Below are positions 53,177 through 62,374 of a stretch of DNA of 64,000 bases, in pieces. The stretch is taken from contig DASXDL010000018.1 in the NCBI GenBank assembly GCA_036490715.1, forward strand, positions 1-64,000. The letters run 5' to 3'. Source of the stretch: FEN-1191 sp036490715. GTDB taxonomy: Bacteria > Pseudomonadota > Gammaproteobacteria > Steroidobacterales > Steroidobacteraceae. Each line of letters opens with the position of its first letter. Position 1 is the first letter of the stretch. The notes beneath the pieces were generated by a model, which saw nothing but the letters and a program-made list of their open reading frames with translations, did not search any database and was not told the origin of the DNA. A program made the position numbers and the translations under genes.

Positions 53177-54334
53177 CTAGCGAGCGCTGCGGAAAGTCAG
53201 CACCGTTTTCTCTGAGTAGGTCTGCCCCGGTCGCAGGATCGTGCTCGGAAAGCGCGCCTGGTTCGGGGAGTCGGGAAAGTGCTGCGTTTCCAGGCACAGT
53301 CCGGTCCGGTAGCCGTACACCGAGCCGCCGCCGCCCGCCGGTTTGCCGTTGAGTGCATTGCCCGAATAGAACTGCAAGCCCGGCTGCGTGGTGCGGATCT
53401 CGAGCGAGCGGCCAGTGGCCGGATCGGACAGGATCGCCGCCAGCGTCAGTGCTCCTGGCTGCGACTTGCTCAGCACCCAGTTGTGATCGTAGCCGTGCGC
53501 GCGCAGCAGCTGCTCGTCCTGCTCGCCGATGCGACTGCCGATCGGCTGCGGCTGGTGAAAGTCGAATGGCGTGCCGGCCACCGGGCGCAGCTCGCCGGTC
53601 GGAATCAGTGCGGCGTCGACCGGAGTGAAGCGGTCGGCATTGATCATCAGCACGTGATCGACGATGGTTCGGGCCGGATCGCCGCTGAGATTGAAGTAGG
53701 CGTGATTGCTCAGGTTCACCGGCGTGGGCGCGGTGGTGGTGGCCTCGTACTCGATCGCCAGCGTATCGTCATTGTCGAGCCGGTAAGTGACGTGCGCGGT
53801 CAGCTCGCCTGGAAAGCCCTCCTCTCCGGGCGCGCTGACGTAGGTCAGAAGCAGCACCGGTCCGCGCGGGCTGTCGCTCGGCTGCGCGCTCCAGACACGC
53901 TTGTCGAAGCCGACGCGCCCCCCGTGCAGCGTGTTGTGACCGTCATTGGGCGCCAGTGCATACGACACCCCATCGAGCGCGAAGTGTGCGCCGGCGATGC
54001 GGTTGGCGTAGCGGCCGATGGTGGCGCCGAAATACGGAACACCGGCCAGGTACGGATCGAGCGAGTCGAAGCCCAGTACGATGTTCTTGAATTGAGCAGT
54101 GCGATCCGGCGTCTTGAGCGATACCAGCGTCGCGCCGTAGGTCATGACGCGCGCTTCGATACCGTGGACATTGGTAAGGGTGTAGATCTCCACTGACTGA
54201 TCTCCCGCGCGACCGAAGGCGGCGTGCTCGATCGGGCTGTGGCCGAGGTCGTAGGCCAGCGCACTGGTCCCGGTCGCGCCACTCGCCACCCAGGCGATCA
54301 GCGCCTGCACCGCGAGCTGTGTTGCTGTCCGCAT
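53177..54334 (-). CDS. Secreted aldose 1-epimerase (galactose mutarotase)
   Basis: 385 residues, GalM fold. A signal peptide (QLAVQALIAWVASGATGTSALA) makes it periplasmic. Substrate and catalytic features: GRYANRIAG, NDGHNTLHGG, NLSNHAYFNL with the catalytic His, and ETQHFPDSPNQARFPS with the catalytic Glu. Converts alpha and beta anomers of aldohexoses. The start ATG has GGCAGGG-like purines upstream. Isolated between the heme operon and the hybrid kinase; no sugar-uptake genes are adjacent, so the physiological sugar is unknown. Confidence 0.93.
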   Translation of the reverse strand: MRTATQLAVQALIAWVASGATGTSALAYDLGHSPIEHAAFGRAGDQSVEIYTLTNVHGIEARVMTYGATLVSLKTPDRTAQFKNIVLGFDSLDPYLAGVPYFGATIGRYANRIAGAHFALDGVSYALAPNDGHNTLHGGRVGFDKRVWSAQPSDSPRGPVLLLTYVSAPGEEGFPGELTAHVTYRLDNDDTLAIEYEATTTAPTPVNLSNHAYFNLSGDPARTIVDHVLMINADRFTPVDAALIPTGELRPVAGTPFDFHQPQPIGSRIGEQDEQLLRAHGYDHNWVLSKSQPGALTLAAILSDPATGRSLEIRTTQPGLQFYSGNALNGKPAGGGGSVYGYRTGLCLETQHFPDSPNQARFPSTILRPGQTYSEKTVLTFRSAR

Positions 54335-54501
54335 CGCCGTCCCTGCCTGACCCGTTCGAGGGCGCGTATTAGAGCAGACCGGTGTGCTGGTGTCCGCCGA
54401 CGCCTACAGCCGCAGCGGACTGCCGGGATCACTGCGCAGGCCACGGGACAGGTAGAATTCAAAGTCCATAGCCGCGCGGGCTCGACAGCGGCGGATCCAG
54501 C

Positions 54502-56847
54502 ATGTCACAGCAAGAAGCCGGAGAACGCGGCGCTCGTATCCGAGACGCCAGGCTCGGACTGGTCGATGAGGCCACGCTGCGCATCTTTATCGACAGCGTG
54601 CGCGATTACGCCATGCTGATGCTCGATCCGTCCGGCAAGGTGGTGAGCTGGAACTCCGGCGCCGAGGCGATCAAGGGCTATCGGGCCGAGGAGATCATCG
54701 GCCGCCACTTCTCGCAGTTTTACCCGCCCGAGGCGCTGGCGCGCGGCCTGCCGGCGCAAGAACTCAACGTCGCCTCAGCCACCGGGCGCTTTGAGGACGA
54801 GGGCTGGCGCGTGCGCCGCGACGGCTCGCAGTTCTGGGCCAATGTGATCATCACCGCGCTGCGGGATGTCAGTGGCCGCCTGATCGGCTTCGCCAAGGTC
54901 ACGCGCGACCTGACCGAGCGGCGGCACGTGGAGGAGACTCTGCGCCAGAGTGAGGAGCGGTTCCGCTCGCTGGTGCACGGCATCAAGGACTACGCCATTT
55001 TCATGCTCGATCCGGGCGGCAACGTGGCCACCTGGAATGAGGGCGCGCGCCGCATCAAGGGCTACGAAACCGAGGAAATTGTGGGATCGCATTTCTCCCT
55101 CTTCTATCCGCCGGAGATGCTCGAGCGCGGCGTGCCGGATCGCGAACTGCGAATGGCTCGCCTTGAGGGCAGCTTCGAAGACGAAGGCTGGCGGCTGCGC
55201 AAGGACGGCTCGCGCTTCTGGGCCAACGTCATTATCACCGCGATGCGCGATGCCGGCGGCAACCTGACCGGCTTTTCGAAGGTCACTCGCGATCTGACCG
55301 AGCGGCGCGCACACGAGATGCAGCTACGCGAGAGCGAAGAGCGCTTCCGTCTGCTGGTCGAGGGCGTGTCCGAATATGCCATCGTGATGCTGGATCGGCA
55401 GGGTGCCGTCAGCAGCTGGAATGCCGGCGCCGCGCGCATTCAGGGCTACGAGCCGTCGGAGATCATCGGCCGGCACTTCTCACACTTCTACAGCGCCGAG
55501 GACGTCGCAGACAACAAGCCGTGGCAGCAGCTGCACCGGGCCCGCATCGAGGGTCGCGTCACCGACGAGAACTGGCGCGTACGCAAGGACCGGACGCTGT
55601 TCTGGGCCGGCACCGCCATCACTTCGCTGTACGACGCCGACGGCAACCATTACGGCTTCGCGCAGGTGATGCAGGATCTGACGCAGCGGCGGCATACCCA
55701 GAGCCTGGCCGATGCAGCCCAGCGCATGCAGGAATTCATCGCCATGCTAGCGCACGAGCTGCGCAATCCGCTCGCCCCGATCCGCAATGCGGTCGAGCTG
55801 ATGGGTCGCAAGGGCTTGAACGATCCGACCCTCGAGGCGATGCGTCAGACCATCGCCCGCCAGAGCGCGCACCTGACGCGTCTGCTGGATGACCTGCTGG
55901 ACGTCAACCGCATCGCCCGCGGTCAATTTGTGATCGAAATGGCGCCAGTCGACCTGTCGGAGGTGCTGGCGCGGGCGATCGAGTCTAGCCGTCCGAACAT
56001 CGAGTCGCGCGGTCACCGGCTCAACGCCAGCTCGATCGCACCGCCACTGTGGGTACAGGGCGATGCGGTGCGACTCACCCAGGTGTTCGTCAACATTCTC
56101 AACAACGCCGGCAAGTACACCCCCAACGGCGGCGAGATCTCGCTGCGCGCCGCGGTCCAGGACGGCGAAGTAGTCGCCCGGATACGCGACACGGGACGTG
56201 GCATCGAACGCGCGGAACTCGAGCGCGTGTTTGACCTGTTCGTGCAGCTGCATCCGACCTCGGATGCCGCCATCGGCGGCCTGGGAGTCGGTCTGGCGCT
56301 GGTGCGACGCGTGGTCGAATTGCATGCCGGCAACGTGCGCGTGGTCAGCGACGGCGCCGGCAAGGGCAGCGAGTTCATCGTGCGGCTGCCGAGCAACGCT
56401 GCGGGCAGCGCGGTGCGGCCGGCCGTCGCGCCGCCGTTGCCCGAGTCTGCCCATCGATTACGCGTGCTGCTGGTCGACGACAATCGCGATGCTGCCGACA
56501 CGCTCGAGCTACTGGTGCGATCGATGCACCACGAGGTGCGCGCCGTCTATGACGGCCAGTCGGCGCTGCGCCTGATCGAATCGTTCAGGCCGCAGGTGGT
56601 GCTGCTCGATATCGGCATGCCGCACATGAATGGCTATGAGGTCGCCAAGGAAATCAGCCGCGCCAGTGCCGAGCCCAGGCCGGTGCTGGTTGCAGTCACC
56701 GGCTGGGGTCAGGAGACCGATCGCGCGCGCGCGCACGATGTCGGCTTTCGCTTCCACTTCGTCAAACCGGTGACCGAGCACGCCATGCAGTCGATGCTGA
56801 ACGAAGTCGCCGCCACATTGCACGACACCGGCCGCAGCCCCGCCTAA
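54502..56847 (+). CDS. PAS-PAS-PAS hybrid sensor histidine kinase with C-terminal receiver
   Basis: 781 residues, no transmembrane segment. Three consecutive PAS domains (about 30-140, 155-270, 283-400) are near repeats, each with DYAxxMLD, a SWN or TWN motif, I-GYexxEIIGxHFSxFY and DExWRxRKDxxxFWA followed by DLTxR. HisKA: LAHELRNPLAPI with H418; N-box QVFVNILNNAGKYTPNG; G1 IRDTGRGIE; G2 GGLGVGLALVRRVVELH. Receiver domain with LVDDN, D703 in VLLDIGMPHMNGY, and K in FVKPV. Cytoplasmic sensing of redox, light or ligand is possible. It may control the catabolic genes just downstream. Confidence 0.95.
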   Translation: MSQQEAGERGARIRDARLGLVDEATLRIFIDSVRDYAMLMLDPSGKVVSWNSGAEAIKGYRAEEIIGRHFSQFYPPEALARGLPAQELNVASATGRFEDEGWRVRRDGSQFWANVIITALRDVSGRLIGFAKVTRDLTERRHVEETLRQSEERFRSLVHGIKDYAIFMLDPGGNVATWNEGARRIKGYETEEIVGSHFSLFYPPEMLERGVPDRELRMARLEGSFEDEGWRLRKDGSRFWANVIITAMRDAGGNLTGFSKVTRDLTERRAHEMQLRESEERFRLLVEGVSEYAIVMLDRQGAVSSWNAGAARIQGYEPSEIIGRHFSHFYSAEDVADNKPWQQLHRARIEGRVTDENWRVRKDRTLFWAGTAITSLYDADGNHYGFAQVMQDLTQRRHTQSLADAAQRMQEFIAMLAHELRNPLAPIRNAVELMGRKGLNDPTLEAMRQTIARQSAHLTRLLDDLLDVNRIARGQFVIEMAPVDLSEVLARAIESSRPNIESRGHRLNASSIAPPLWVQGDAVRLTQVFVNILNNAGKYTPNGGEISLRAAVQDGEVVARIRDTGRGIERAELERVFDLFVQLHPTSDAAIGGLGVGLALVRRVVELHAGNVRVVSDGAGKGSEFIVRLPSNAAGSAVRPAVAPPLPESAHRLRVLLVDDNRDAADTLELLVRSMHHEVRAVYDGQSALRLIESFRPQVVLLDIGMPHMNGYEVAKEISRASAEPRPVLVAVTGWGQETDRARAHDVGFRFHFVKPVTEHAMQSMLNEVAATLHDTGRSPA

Positions 56848-56857
56848 GCAGCCGCGC

Positions 56858-56879
56858 GCACCGGCGTGCAAGCCGGTGC
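56858..56879 (+). terminator. GC-rich hairpin after the hybrid kinase
   Basis: GCACCGGC (56858-56865) pairs with GCCGGTGC (56872-56879) around a 6-base loop, 10 bases after the stop at 56847. The following TAACAATTGTTAAG is AT-rich but not a pure T tract, so termination would be imperfect. The position supports a terminator. Confidence 0.5.
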
Positions 56880-56891
56880 TAACAATTGTTA
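56880..56891 (+). promoter_or_regulatory. Perfect 12-bp palindrome TAACAATTGTTA
   Basis: TAACAATTGTTA is a perfect palindrome immediately after the hairpin and about 70 bases before the EthD-like gene. It may be a dimeric regulator operator for the catabolic operon, or simply the tail of the terminator. Confidence 0.4.
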
Positions 56892-56963
56892 AGATGCGGG
56901 CGCACAACCGCGCCCGCGGCCGTCAAGCTGGCCGCTTAGAAATATTCTGCGGAGGCCGCCAGC

Positions 56964-57287
56964 ATGAAATGCATAAGCGTGTTTTATCCTGCCAAGGACA
57001 ACGACGCCTTCGACCACGAGTTCTACCGGCGCCGTCACGTGCCGCTGATCGAAGACATTCTCGGCAAAAGCCTGCACCGCATCGAGGTGCGCCGAGGCAG
57101 CCCCAATCCCGACGGCTCGCCGCCGCTGTATACCGCCGTCATCAGCATCTGGATCGCCGACTGGGATGGCTATCAGAAGGCCATGGCGCTGCGCGCCCGG
57201 GAACTGATCGAGGAAGTGCCACTGTTCACCAAGGTGATGCCGACCTTTCAGACCGACGAAGTGGTCTATGCCGGTCCGAACGGCTGA
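56964..57287 (+). CDS. EthD family protein
   Basis: 107 residues of the EthD (dimeric alpha/beta barrel) family: MKCISVFYPAKDND, FDHEFYRRRHVPLIEDILG and IWIADWDGYQKAM. Members often accompany oxidative degradation systems; the first described are linked to ethyl tert-butyl ether degradation and their catalytic role is uncertain. GGAGG at 56951-56955 serves as an 8-base-spaced ribosome binding site, an exception to the leaderless pattern. Followed directly by the GMC oxidoreductase in TGATG overlap, so it is probably an accessory or small-substrate enzyme in the same pathway. Confidence 0.85.
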   Translation: MKCISVFYPAKDNDAFDHEFYRRRHVPLIEDILGKSLHRIEVRRGSPNPDGSPPLYTAVISIWIADWDGYQKAMALRARELIEEVPLFTKVMPTFQTDEVVYAGPNG

Positions 57288-58927
57288 TGGCGTCAGAGCT
57301 ATTCGACTGCGTGATCGTCGGGGCGGGCTCGGCCGGCTGCGTGCTGGCAAACCGCTTGAGCGAAGACCCCGGCCGGCGCGTACTGCTGCTGGAGGCCGGC
57401 GGCCCGACCAGCGGATGGTTCAAGGACCTGCCGATCGCCTTTCCGCAGTACGTGCTGAGGCGCGACCTGAATTGGAATTTCGTCAGTGAGCCCGAACCGC
57501 AGCTGGGCGGGCGGCGCGTCGAGGTACCGCGAGGCAAGGCGCTGGGCGGTTCCAGCGCCATCAACGGCATGGTGTACGCACGCGGACACCATCTGGATTA
57601 CGACGACTGGGCGCGCGCCGGCCTGGGCGGCTGGAGCTATGCCGAGGTGCTGCCGTATTTCAAGCGCTCCGAGAACAGCTGGCTGGGCGAGAGCATCTAT
57701 CACGGCGGATCGGGCCCGATGCAGGTGCGCGCAGTCCCGGACGGCATGATGTATGCCGAGTTGCGCGCCGCGACCGTGGCCGCAGGCTATCCACCGACTG
57801 AGGACTACCACGGGGCACAGTGCGAGGGCGCGCAGCGCGGTGAGATGACCGTAAATGACGGGCGCCGCGGCAACGTCGCCCACAGCTTTCTCAAACCGGC
57901 GATGCGCCGCCCGAATCTGACCGTGCGCAGCCATACGCACGCCACGCGCGTGCTGTTCGATGCCGCGCGCGCCTGCGGCGTTGAGTATTTGCACCGCGAC
58001 CAGAAGCTGGAAGCGCACGCTGACCAGGTGGTCCTCGCCGGCGGCACTTATGGATCGCCGGCGCTGCTGCTGCATTCGGGCATTGGGCCCGCGGCCCAGT
58101 TACAGCGGATTGGCATCGGCGTGCGCGTCGACCTGCCAGGCGTTGGACACAATCTCATCGAGCATCCATTTCTGATGCTCGGCTGGCGCGCCCGCACGCA
58201 GGGGTTCCGCTGCGCGCTGCGTGCCGATCGCGCCGCGCTGTCTTTGCTGCGCTGGGCATTGACCGGCAGCGGAGCGTTCGCCACCAACGGCGCGGCTGGT
58301 CACGTGTTTATTCGCACCGAGCCGGGATTGGACCGACCGGACATGCAGCTGACCTGTGTGGCGGCCGCGATGAGCGCACGCGAGGTGTGGTTTCCCGGAT
58401 TCGGCAAGCGGCCCGAGCACATGATCGGCGTGGGGGTGTCGATGATCCGTCAGGACAGCCGCGGCATGGTCGCACTGCGCTCGTCCGACCCGCTCGAGCC
58501 GCCGTCCATTGTCTTCAACCTGTTTCAGCGGCGATCTGACCTCGAGCGCATGGTGCGCGGTATCCGCGCCGCGCGCCGCATCTATGCGCAACCACCGCTG
58601 CAGCACCTGGTCGGTGAGGAGCTGATCCCCGGTACTGAGCTCAGCGGCGATGCGCAGCTTGAAAGCTTCGTGCTCAAGGTCGGCGCCATCACCCAGCATC
58701 CGGTCGGCACCTGTCGTATGGGCAGCGAGCATGACGCCGACGCGGTGCTCGACGCCGATCTGAAGGTGCGCGGCGTCGAGGGTTTGCGGGTGATCGACGC
58801 CTCGGTCATGCCGACCGTGCCGGGCGGCAACACCAATGCCCCCACGATTATGATTGCCGAAAAGGGCGCCGATCTGATTCGGGGCCGCCATCTAGCGCCC
58901 GCGGAGTTGCCACCATGCCTGCATTGA
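57287..58927 (+). CDS. GMC family FAD-dependent alcohol dehydrogenase/oxidase
   Basis: 546 residues. FAD-binding motif GAGSAG at 12-17, the GMC signature GKALGGSSAINGMVYARGH, the second signature GTYGSPALLLHSGIGP and the C-terminal active-site GTCRMG and NTNAPTIMIAEKGAD. The His in ITQHPVGT and the Asn of NTNAP form the catalytic pair. Family includes choline, glucose and aryl/polyethylene-glycol alcohol oxidoreductases; the closest substrate class cannot be fixed. The start ATG overlaps the EthD stop (TGATG). Oxidises an alcohol to an aldehyde for the aldehyde dehydrogenase encoded downstream. Confidence 0.93.
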   Translation: MASELFDCVIVGAGSAGCVLANRLSEDPGRRVLLLEAGGPTSGWFKDLPIAFPQYVLRRDLNWNFVSEPEPQLGGRRVEVPRGKALGGSSAINGMVYARGHHLDYDDWARAGLGGWSYAEVLPYFKRSENSWLGESIYHGGSGPMQVRAVPDGMMYAELRAATVAAGYPPTEDYHGAQCEGAQRGEMTVNDGRRGNVAHSFLKPAMRRPNLTVRSHTHATRVLFDAARACGVEYLHRDQKLEAHADQVVLAGGTYGSPALLLHSGIGPAAQLQRIGIGVRVDLPGVGHNLIEHPFLMLGWRARTQGFRCALRADRAALSLLRWALTGSGAFATNGAAGHVFIRTEPGLDRPDMQLTCVAAAMSAREVWFPGFGKRPEHMIGVGVSMIRQDSRGMVALRSSDPLEPPSIVFNLFQRRSDLERMVRGIRAARRIYAQPPLQHLVGEELIPGTELSGDAQLESFVLKVGAITQHPVGTCRMGSEHDADAVLDADLKVRGVEGLRVIDASVMPTVPGGNTNAPTIMIAEKGADLIRGRHLAPAELPPCLH

Positions 58928-59715
58928 ACGACAGCCCTGCCCTGATCACCGGCGCCGGCCGTGGCATCGGCCGCGCCATTGCCGAGCGACTGGCGCTGGA
59001 AGGCGCCGCCGTCACGCTGTTGGCACGCACCCAGACCGAGATCGACGCCATCGCCGCCGGCATTGGCGCGCGCGGCGGCCGCGCGCTGGCACTGGCCTGC
59101 GACGTGACCCAGCCAGATGAGGTCGCCACCGCGCTCGCCACCGCGGCACAGCGCTTCGGACCGATTCGCGTGCTGGTGAACAACGCCGGCACACCCGGGC
59201 CGTTCGGCCCGATCGGCGTGCTCGATCCACAGCAGTGGTGGGCCTCGCAGCACCTGCACCAGTACGCGCCGCTGTTGACGATGAGCGCACTGATTCCGGC
59301 GATGCAACGCGTCGGCGGCGGGCGCATCATCAATATCGTATCCAGCGCCGGCACGCGCCCGGTGCTGCATATGTCGGGCTATGCTTTGGGAAAGTGTGCC
59401 GCGATCCGCCTGACCGAGACCGTCGATCTGGAGCAGCGCGCCAACGGCATCCGCGCCTTTGCGCTGCAGCCCGGCACCATCATCACCGACATGGCCCACG
59501 CCACGATGGGATCCGCTGAAGCGCAGCGCTGGATTCCGGAGGGCATCACCATGCTCCGCGGTCGCACACCCCAACAATCGGCCACCGACCTGGCGCGCTG
59601 CTGCGCGGTCGTGGCAGCGCTCGCTGCCGGCCAATACGATGGCCTCGCCGGTCGCTACCTCGACATCGCCTGGGACCTTGATGCGCTGCTGCGTGAAGTG
59701 GTCAAGACCCCCTGA
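58915..59715 (+). CDS. Short-chain dehydrogenase/reductase (SDR)
   Basis: 266 residues. Cofactor motif TGAGRGIG (12-19), DVT at about residue 61, NNAGTPGPFGP, catalytic Ser in IVSSAG, and Tyr/Lys in SGYALGKCA. Classical SDR; coenzyme probably NAD(H) or NADP(H). Start overlaps the GMC gene by 13 bases, so it is in the same operon. A role in oxidising or reducing a secondary alcohol/ketone of the same substrate is inferred. Followed by an 87-base gap with a TGATGAC/GTCATCA inverted repeat before the aldehyde dehydrogenase. Confidence 0.92.
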   Translation: MPALNDSPALITGAGRGIGRAIAERLALEGAAVTLLARTQTEIDAIAAGIGARGGRALALACDVTQPDEVATALATAAQRFGPIRVLVNNAGTPGPFGPIGVLDPQQWWASQHLHQYAPLLTMSALIPAMQRVGGGRIINIVSSAGTRPVLHMSGYALGKCAAIRLTETVDLEQRANGIRAFALQPGTIITDMAHATMGSAEAQRWIPEGITMLRGRTPQQSATDLARCCAVVAALAAGQYDGLAGRYLDIAWDLDALLREVVKTP

Positions 59716-59732
59716 GTCGAATCGCCTTTCCT

Positions 59733-59768
59733 TGATGACGGTTTGCGCGCGCCACGATCCTGTCATCA
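59733..59768 (+). repeat. 7-bp inverted repeat before the aldehyde dehydrogenase gene
   Basis: TGATGAC (59733-59739) and GTCATCA (59762-59768) form an inverted repeat with a 22-base spacer in the only sizeable gap of the catabolic cluster. Could be a regulator site; short enough to occur by chance. Confidence 0.3.
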
Positions 59769-59802
59769 TGCGCAATCGGCCGGCACTGCTGGAGGGCCTG
59801 TC

Positions 59803-61299
59803 ATGAATGCCAACCTGGCGACTGATCGGGTCGAAAGCGCCACGGCGGCGTTTCTGCAACGTCCGCATCAATTGCTGATCGCTGGCAAGTGGGTGCCCGC
59901 GGCGCAGGCAGCCACGCTCGAGGTTCTCAATCCGGCCACCGGCAGGATCCTGACGACGATCGCTGCGGGCGGCGCGCCGGAGATCGACGCCGCGGTGACA
60001 GCCGCGCGCAAGGCGTTCGCATCGGGCGCCTGGCCGAAGACGCGCGCCGCCGAGCGCGCGCGGCTGCTGTATCGCCTGGCCGATGCGATCGAGACCCATG
60101 CCGACGAGCTCGCCTGGCTGGAGAGCCTGGACGGCGGCAATCCGCTCGCCAGCGTGCGTCACGTCGATGTGGCCATGGCGATCGACTCGCTGCGCACCTC
60201 GGCGTCGCTGGCGGACAAGATCACCGGTGAGACGCAGCTGGCGGCCTCGCAAAGCGAGGGCATGGGCTACTACGTGCGCGAGCCGGTCGGCGTGGCCGGG
60301 CTGATCACGCCGTGGAACGCGCCGTTTCTGATGGCGGTCAACAAGATCGGACCGGCGTTGGCAGTGGGCTGCACGGTGGTGCACAAGCCAGCCGAGCTGG
60401 CGCCGCTGAGTGCGCTGCGGCTGGGTGAGCTGATCTGCGAGCTGGGCTTTCCCGACGGCGTGGTCAATATCGTGACCGGTCTGGGATCGACCGCCGGCCA
60501 GGCACTGGCGGAGCACCCGGACGTCAATAAGATTTCCTTTACCGGTTCGACCCGCGTGGGCCGATCGATCCTGGCCGCCTCGGCGATCAACCTGAAGCGC
60601 GTGACGCTCGAGCTGGGCGGCAAGTCGCCCATCATCGTGTTGCCCGATGCCGACCTGGAGCGCGCCGCGAACGCCATTGGCGATGAGCTGTGCTTCAAGA
60701 CCGGTCAGTTCTGCGCCGCCGGCACGCGCCTGTTCGTGCACCGGCGTGCGCACGATGAGGTAGTCGAGCGCATCGCGGCGCGACTGAAGGGCGTCAAGGT
60801 CGGGCCGGGCACCGCGCCGGGCACGCAGATGGGACCGATCATTTCGGAGAAACAGCTCGACCGGGTGCTCGGCTACATCTCGTCCGGGTCATCGCAGGGC
60901 GCCGAGCTGGTCACCGGCGGCCGGCGCATCGATCGCGAAGGCTATTTCGTCGAACCGACTTTGCTGATCACCGCGCGCGCCGAGATGAGTCTGATGCGCG
61001 ACGAAGTGTTCGGCCCGGTACTGGGCGCCGCGGCGTTTCCGGATGCCGATCTGGACCACATCGCCGCCTTGGCCAACGATAGCGACTACGGTCTGGCCGC
61101 CAAAATCTGGACGCGCGATCTGCGCTCAGCGCATCTGCTGGCGCGCAAGCTGCAGGCCGGTCTGATCACGATCAATGGCGGCGGCGCGCACGGCCGCTTG
61201 CCGTTCGGGGGTTTCAAGCAATCCGGCCTCGGGCGCGAGGGCGGCCGCGAGGGCGCGCTCGGATTCACCGAGATCAAGTCCGTGTCGCTGGGCTACTGA
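59803..61299 (+). CDS. NAD(P)-dependent aldehyde dehydrogenase
   Basis: 498 residues, typical length. Catalytic Cys is C304 in TGQFCAAGTR and general-base Glu E270 in LELGGKSPI. The cofactor region is VAGLITPWNAPFLM with FTGSTRVG. C-terminal LPFGGFKQSGLGREGG is canonical. A GGAGGG at 59791-59796 is a good ribosome binding site 6 bases ahead of the ATG. It follows the GMC and SDR genes and probably oxidises the aldehyde they generate to an acid. Confidence 0.96.
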   Translation: MNANLATDRVESATAAFLQRPHQLLIAGKWVPAAQAATLEVLNPATGRILTTIAAGGAPEIDAAVTAARKAFASGAWPKTRAAERARLLYRLADAIETHADELAWLESLDGGNPLASVRHVDVAMAIDSLRTSASLADKITGETQLAASQSEGMGYYVREPVGVAGLITPWNAPFLMAVNKIGPALAVGCTVVHKPAELAPLSALRLGELICELGFPDGVVNIVTGLGSTAGQALAEHPDVNKISFTGSTRVGRSILAASAINLKRVTLELGGKSPIIVLPDADLERAANAIGDELCFKTGQFCAAGTRLFVHRRAHDEVVERIAARLKGVKVGPGTAPGTQMGPIISEKQLDRVLGYISSGSSQGAELVTGGRRIDREGYFVEPTLLITARAEMSLMRDEVFGPVLGAAAFPDADLDHIAALANDSDYGLAAKIWTRDLRSAHLLARKLQAGLITINGGGAHGRLPFGGFKQSGLGREGGREGALGFTEIKSVSLGY

Positions 61300-61329
61300 T
61301 ACTCAACCAACACCGTCGACGCAATCACC

Positions 61330-62364
61330 ATGCCAAAAATTCGCAAAATCGCCGCTGAGGAAGCCTTCTCAATCACCGAGGTCGCCGAGGCACTCAAACA
61401 GGTCGTGCGCGGGCCGACCTCGAGCCTCGACCGCGGCCTGGTCAGCCAGATCTACGACGCCAAGCCGGGTGCCAGCGGTTACGGCATGATGAATTTTCTC
61501 GAAGGACTGCTCGACGTCGAGGGTCGCCGGCTGCGCGAGATGGACGAGCTCGGCGTCGACATGCATCTGCTGTCGTTGACGGCGCCCGGCGTGCAGATGT
61601 TCGATGCCGACACCGCCACCGAGCTTGCGACGCTCGCCAACGATCGACTGGCCGACATCTGCCGCCGCCACCCGACGCGCTTCGCCGGACTGGCATCGTT
61701 CGCGCCGCATTCCCCCAAGCGCGCCGCTAAGGAGATGGAGCGCGCGATCCGCACCCTCAAGCTCAACGGTTTCATCGTCAATTCGCACACCAATGGCGAA
61801 TACCTGGACGATCCGAAGTACTGGCCGATCCTGGAGGCTGCCGAGGCTCTGGACGCCTGCCTCTACATCCACCCGCGCGGAGCTTCCGACGGTCTCAAGG
61901 GACCGTTGCAGGACTACGGCATCGACACTGCGATGTGGGGCTTTGGCATCGAGACCGGCACCCACTGCGTGCGCATGATGACCTCGGGGCTGTTCGATCG
62001 CTTTCCGAAGCTCAAGATCTGCATTGGGCACATGGGTGAGGCGATCCCGTTCTGGCTGTGGCGACTGAACTATATGAACAGCCGCTCGCAGAAGATGCTG
62101 CGCTCGCCCAAGACGCAATTGACGATGGCGGAATACTTCCAGCGCAACTTCTACATCACCACCAGCGGCGTCGAGGATCACCTGGCGCTTGATTACTCAA
62201 TCCGCAAGCTCGGGATCGATCATGTGCTGTGGGCGATCGACTACCCGTACCAGCCTTCCAAGCCGGCGCTTGACTTCATGGAGTCGGCGCCGGTCAGCGA
62301 ATCCGACCGCGCCAAGCTGTATCACCTGAATGCGGAGCGGCTGTTTCACATCGCGCCGCTCTAG
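61330..62364 (+). CDS. Amidohydrolase-superfamily decarboxylase (ACMSD/gamma-resorcylate decarboxylase-like)
   Basis: 344 residues, TIM-barrel amidohydrolase of the Amidohydro_2 group. Putative metal ligands: E10 in AAEEAF (canonical LEEHF has His after EE; here Ala, as in salicylate-decarboxylase-like members), H181 in YIHPRG, H234 in GHMGE, and D304 in AIDYPY. This subgroup includes non-oxidative decarboxylases of hydroxybenzoates and aminocarboxymuconate semialdehyde. Placed after the aldehyde dehydrogenase, it could decarboxylate the resulting aromatic acid. Strong family call, uncertain substrate. Confidence 0.9.
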   Translation: MPKIRKIAAEEAFSITEVAEALKQVVRGPTSSLDRGLVSQIYDAKPGASGYGMMNFLEGLLDVEGRRLREMDELGVDMHLLSLTAPGVQMFDADTATELATLANDRLADICRRHPTRFAGLASFAPHSPKRAAKEMERAIRTLKLNGFIVNSHTNGEYLDDPKYWPILEAAEALDACLYIHPRGASDGLKGPLQDYGIDTAMWGFGIETGTHCVRMMTSGLFDRFPKLKICIGHMGEAIPFWLWRLNYMNSRSQKMLRSPKTQLTMAEYFQRNFYITTSGVEDHLALDYSIRKLGIDHVLWAIDYPYQPSKPALDFMESAPVSESDRAKLYHLNAERLFHIAPL

Positions 62365-62374
62365 TACCGCGGGA

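Noticed and set aside
53109..53297. 62-codon minus-strand frame between hemA and galM
   Set aside because: Mostly overlaps galM in another frame and has no start signal or protein-like composition.
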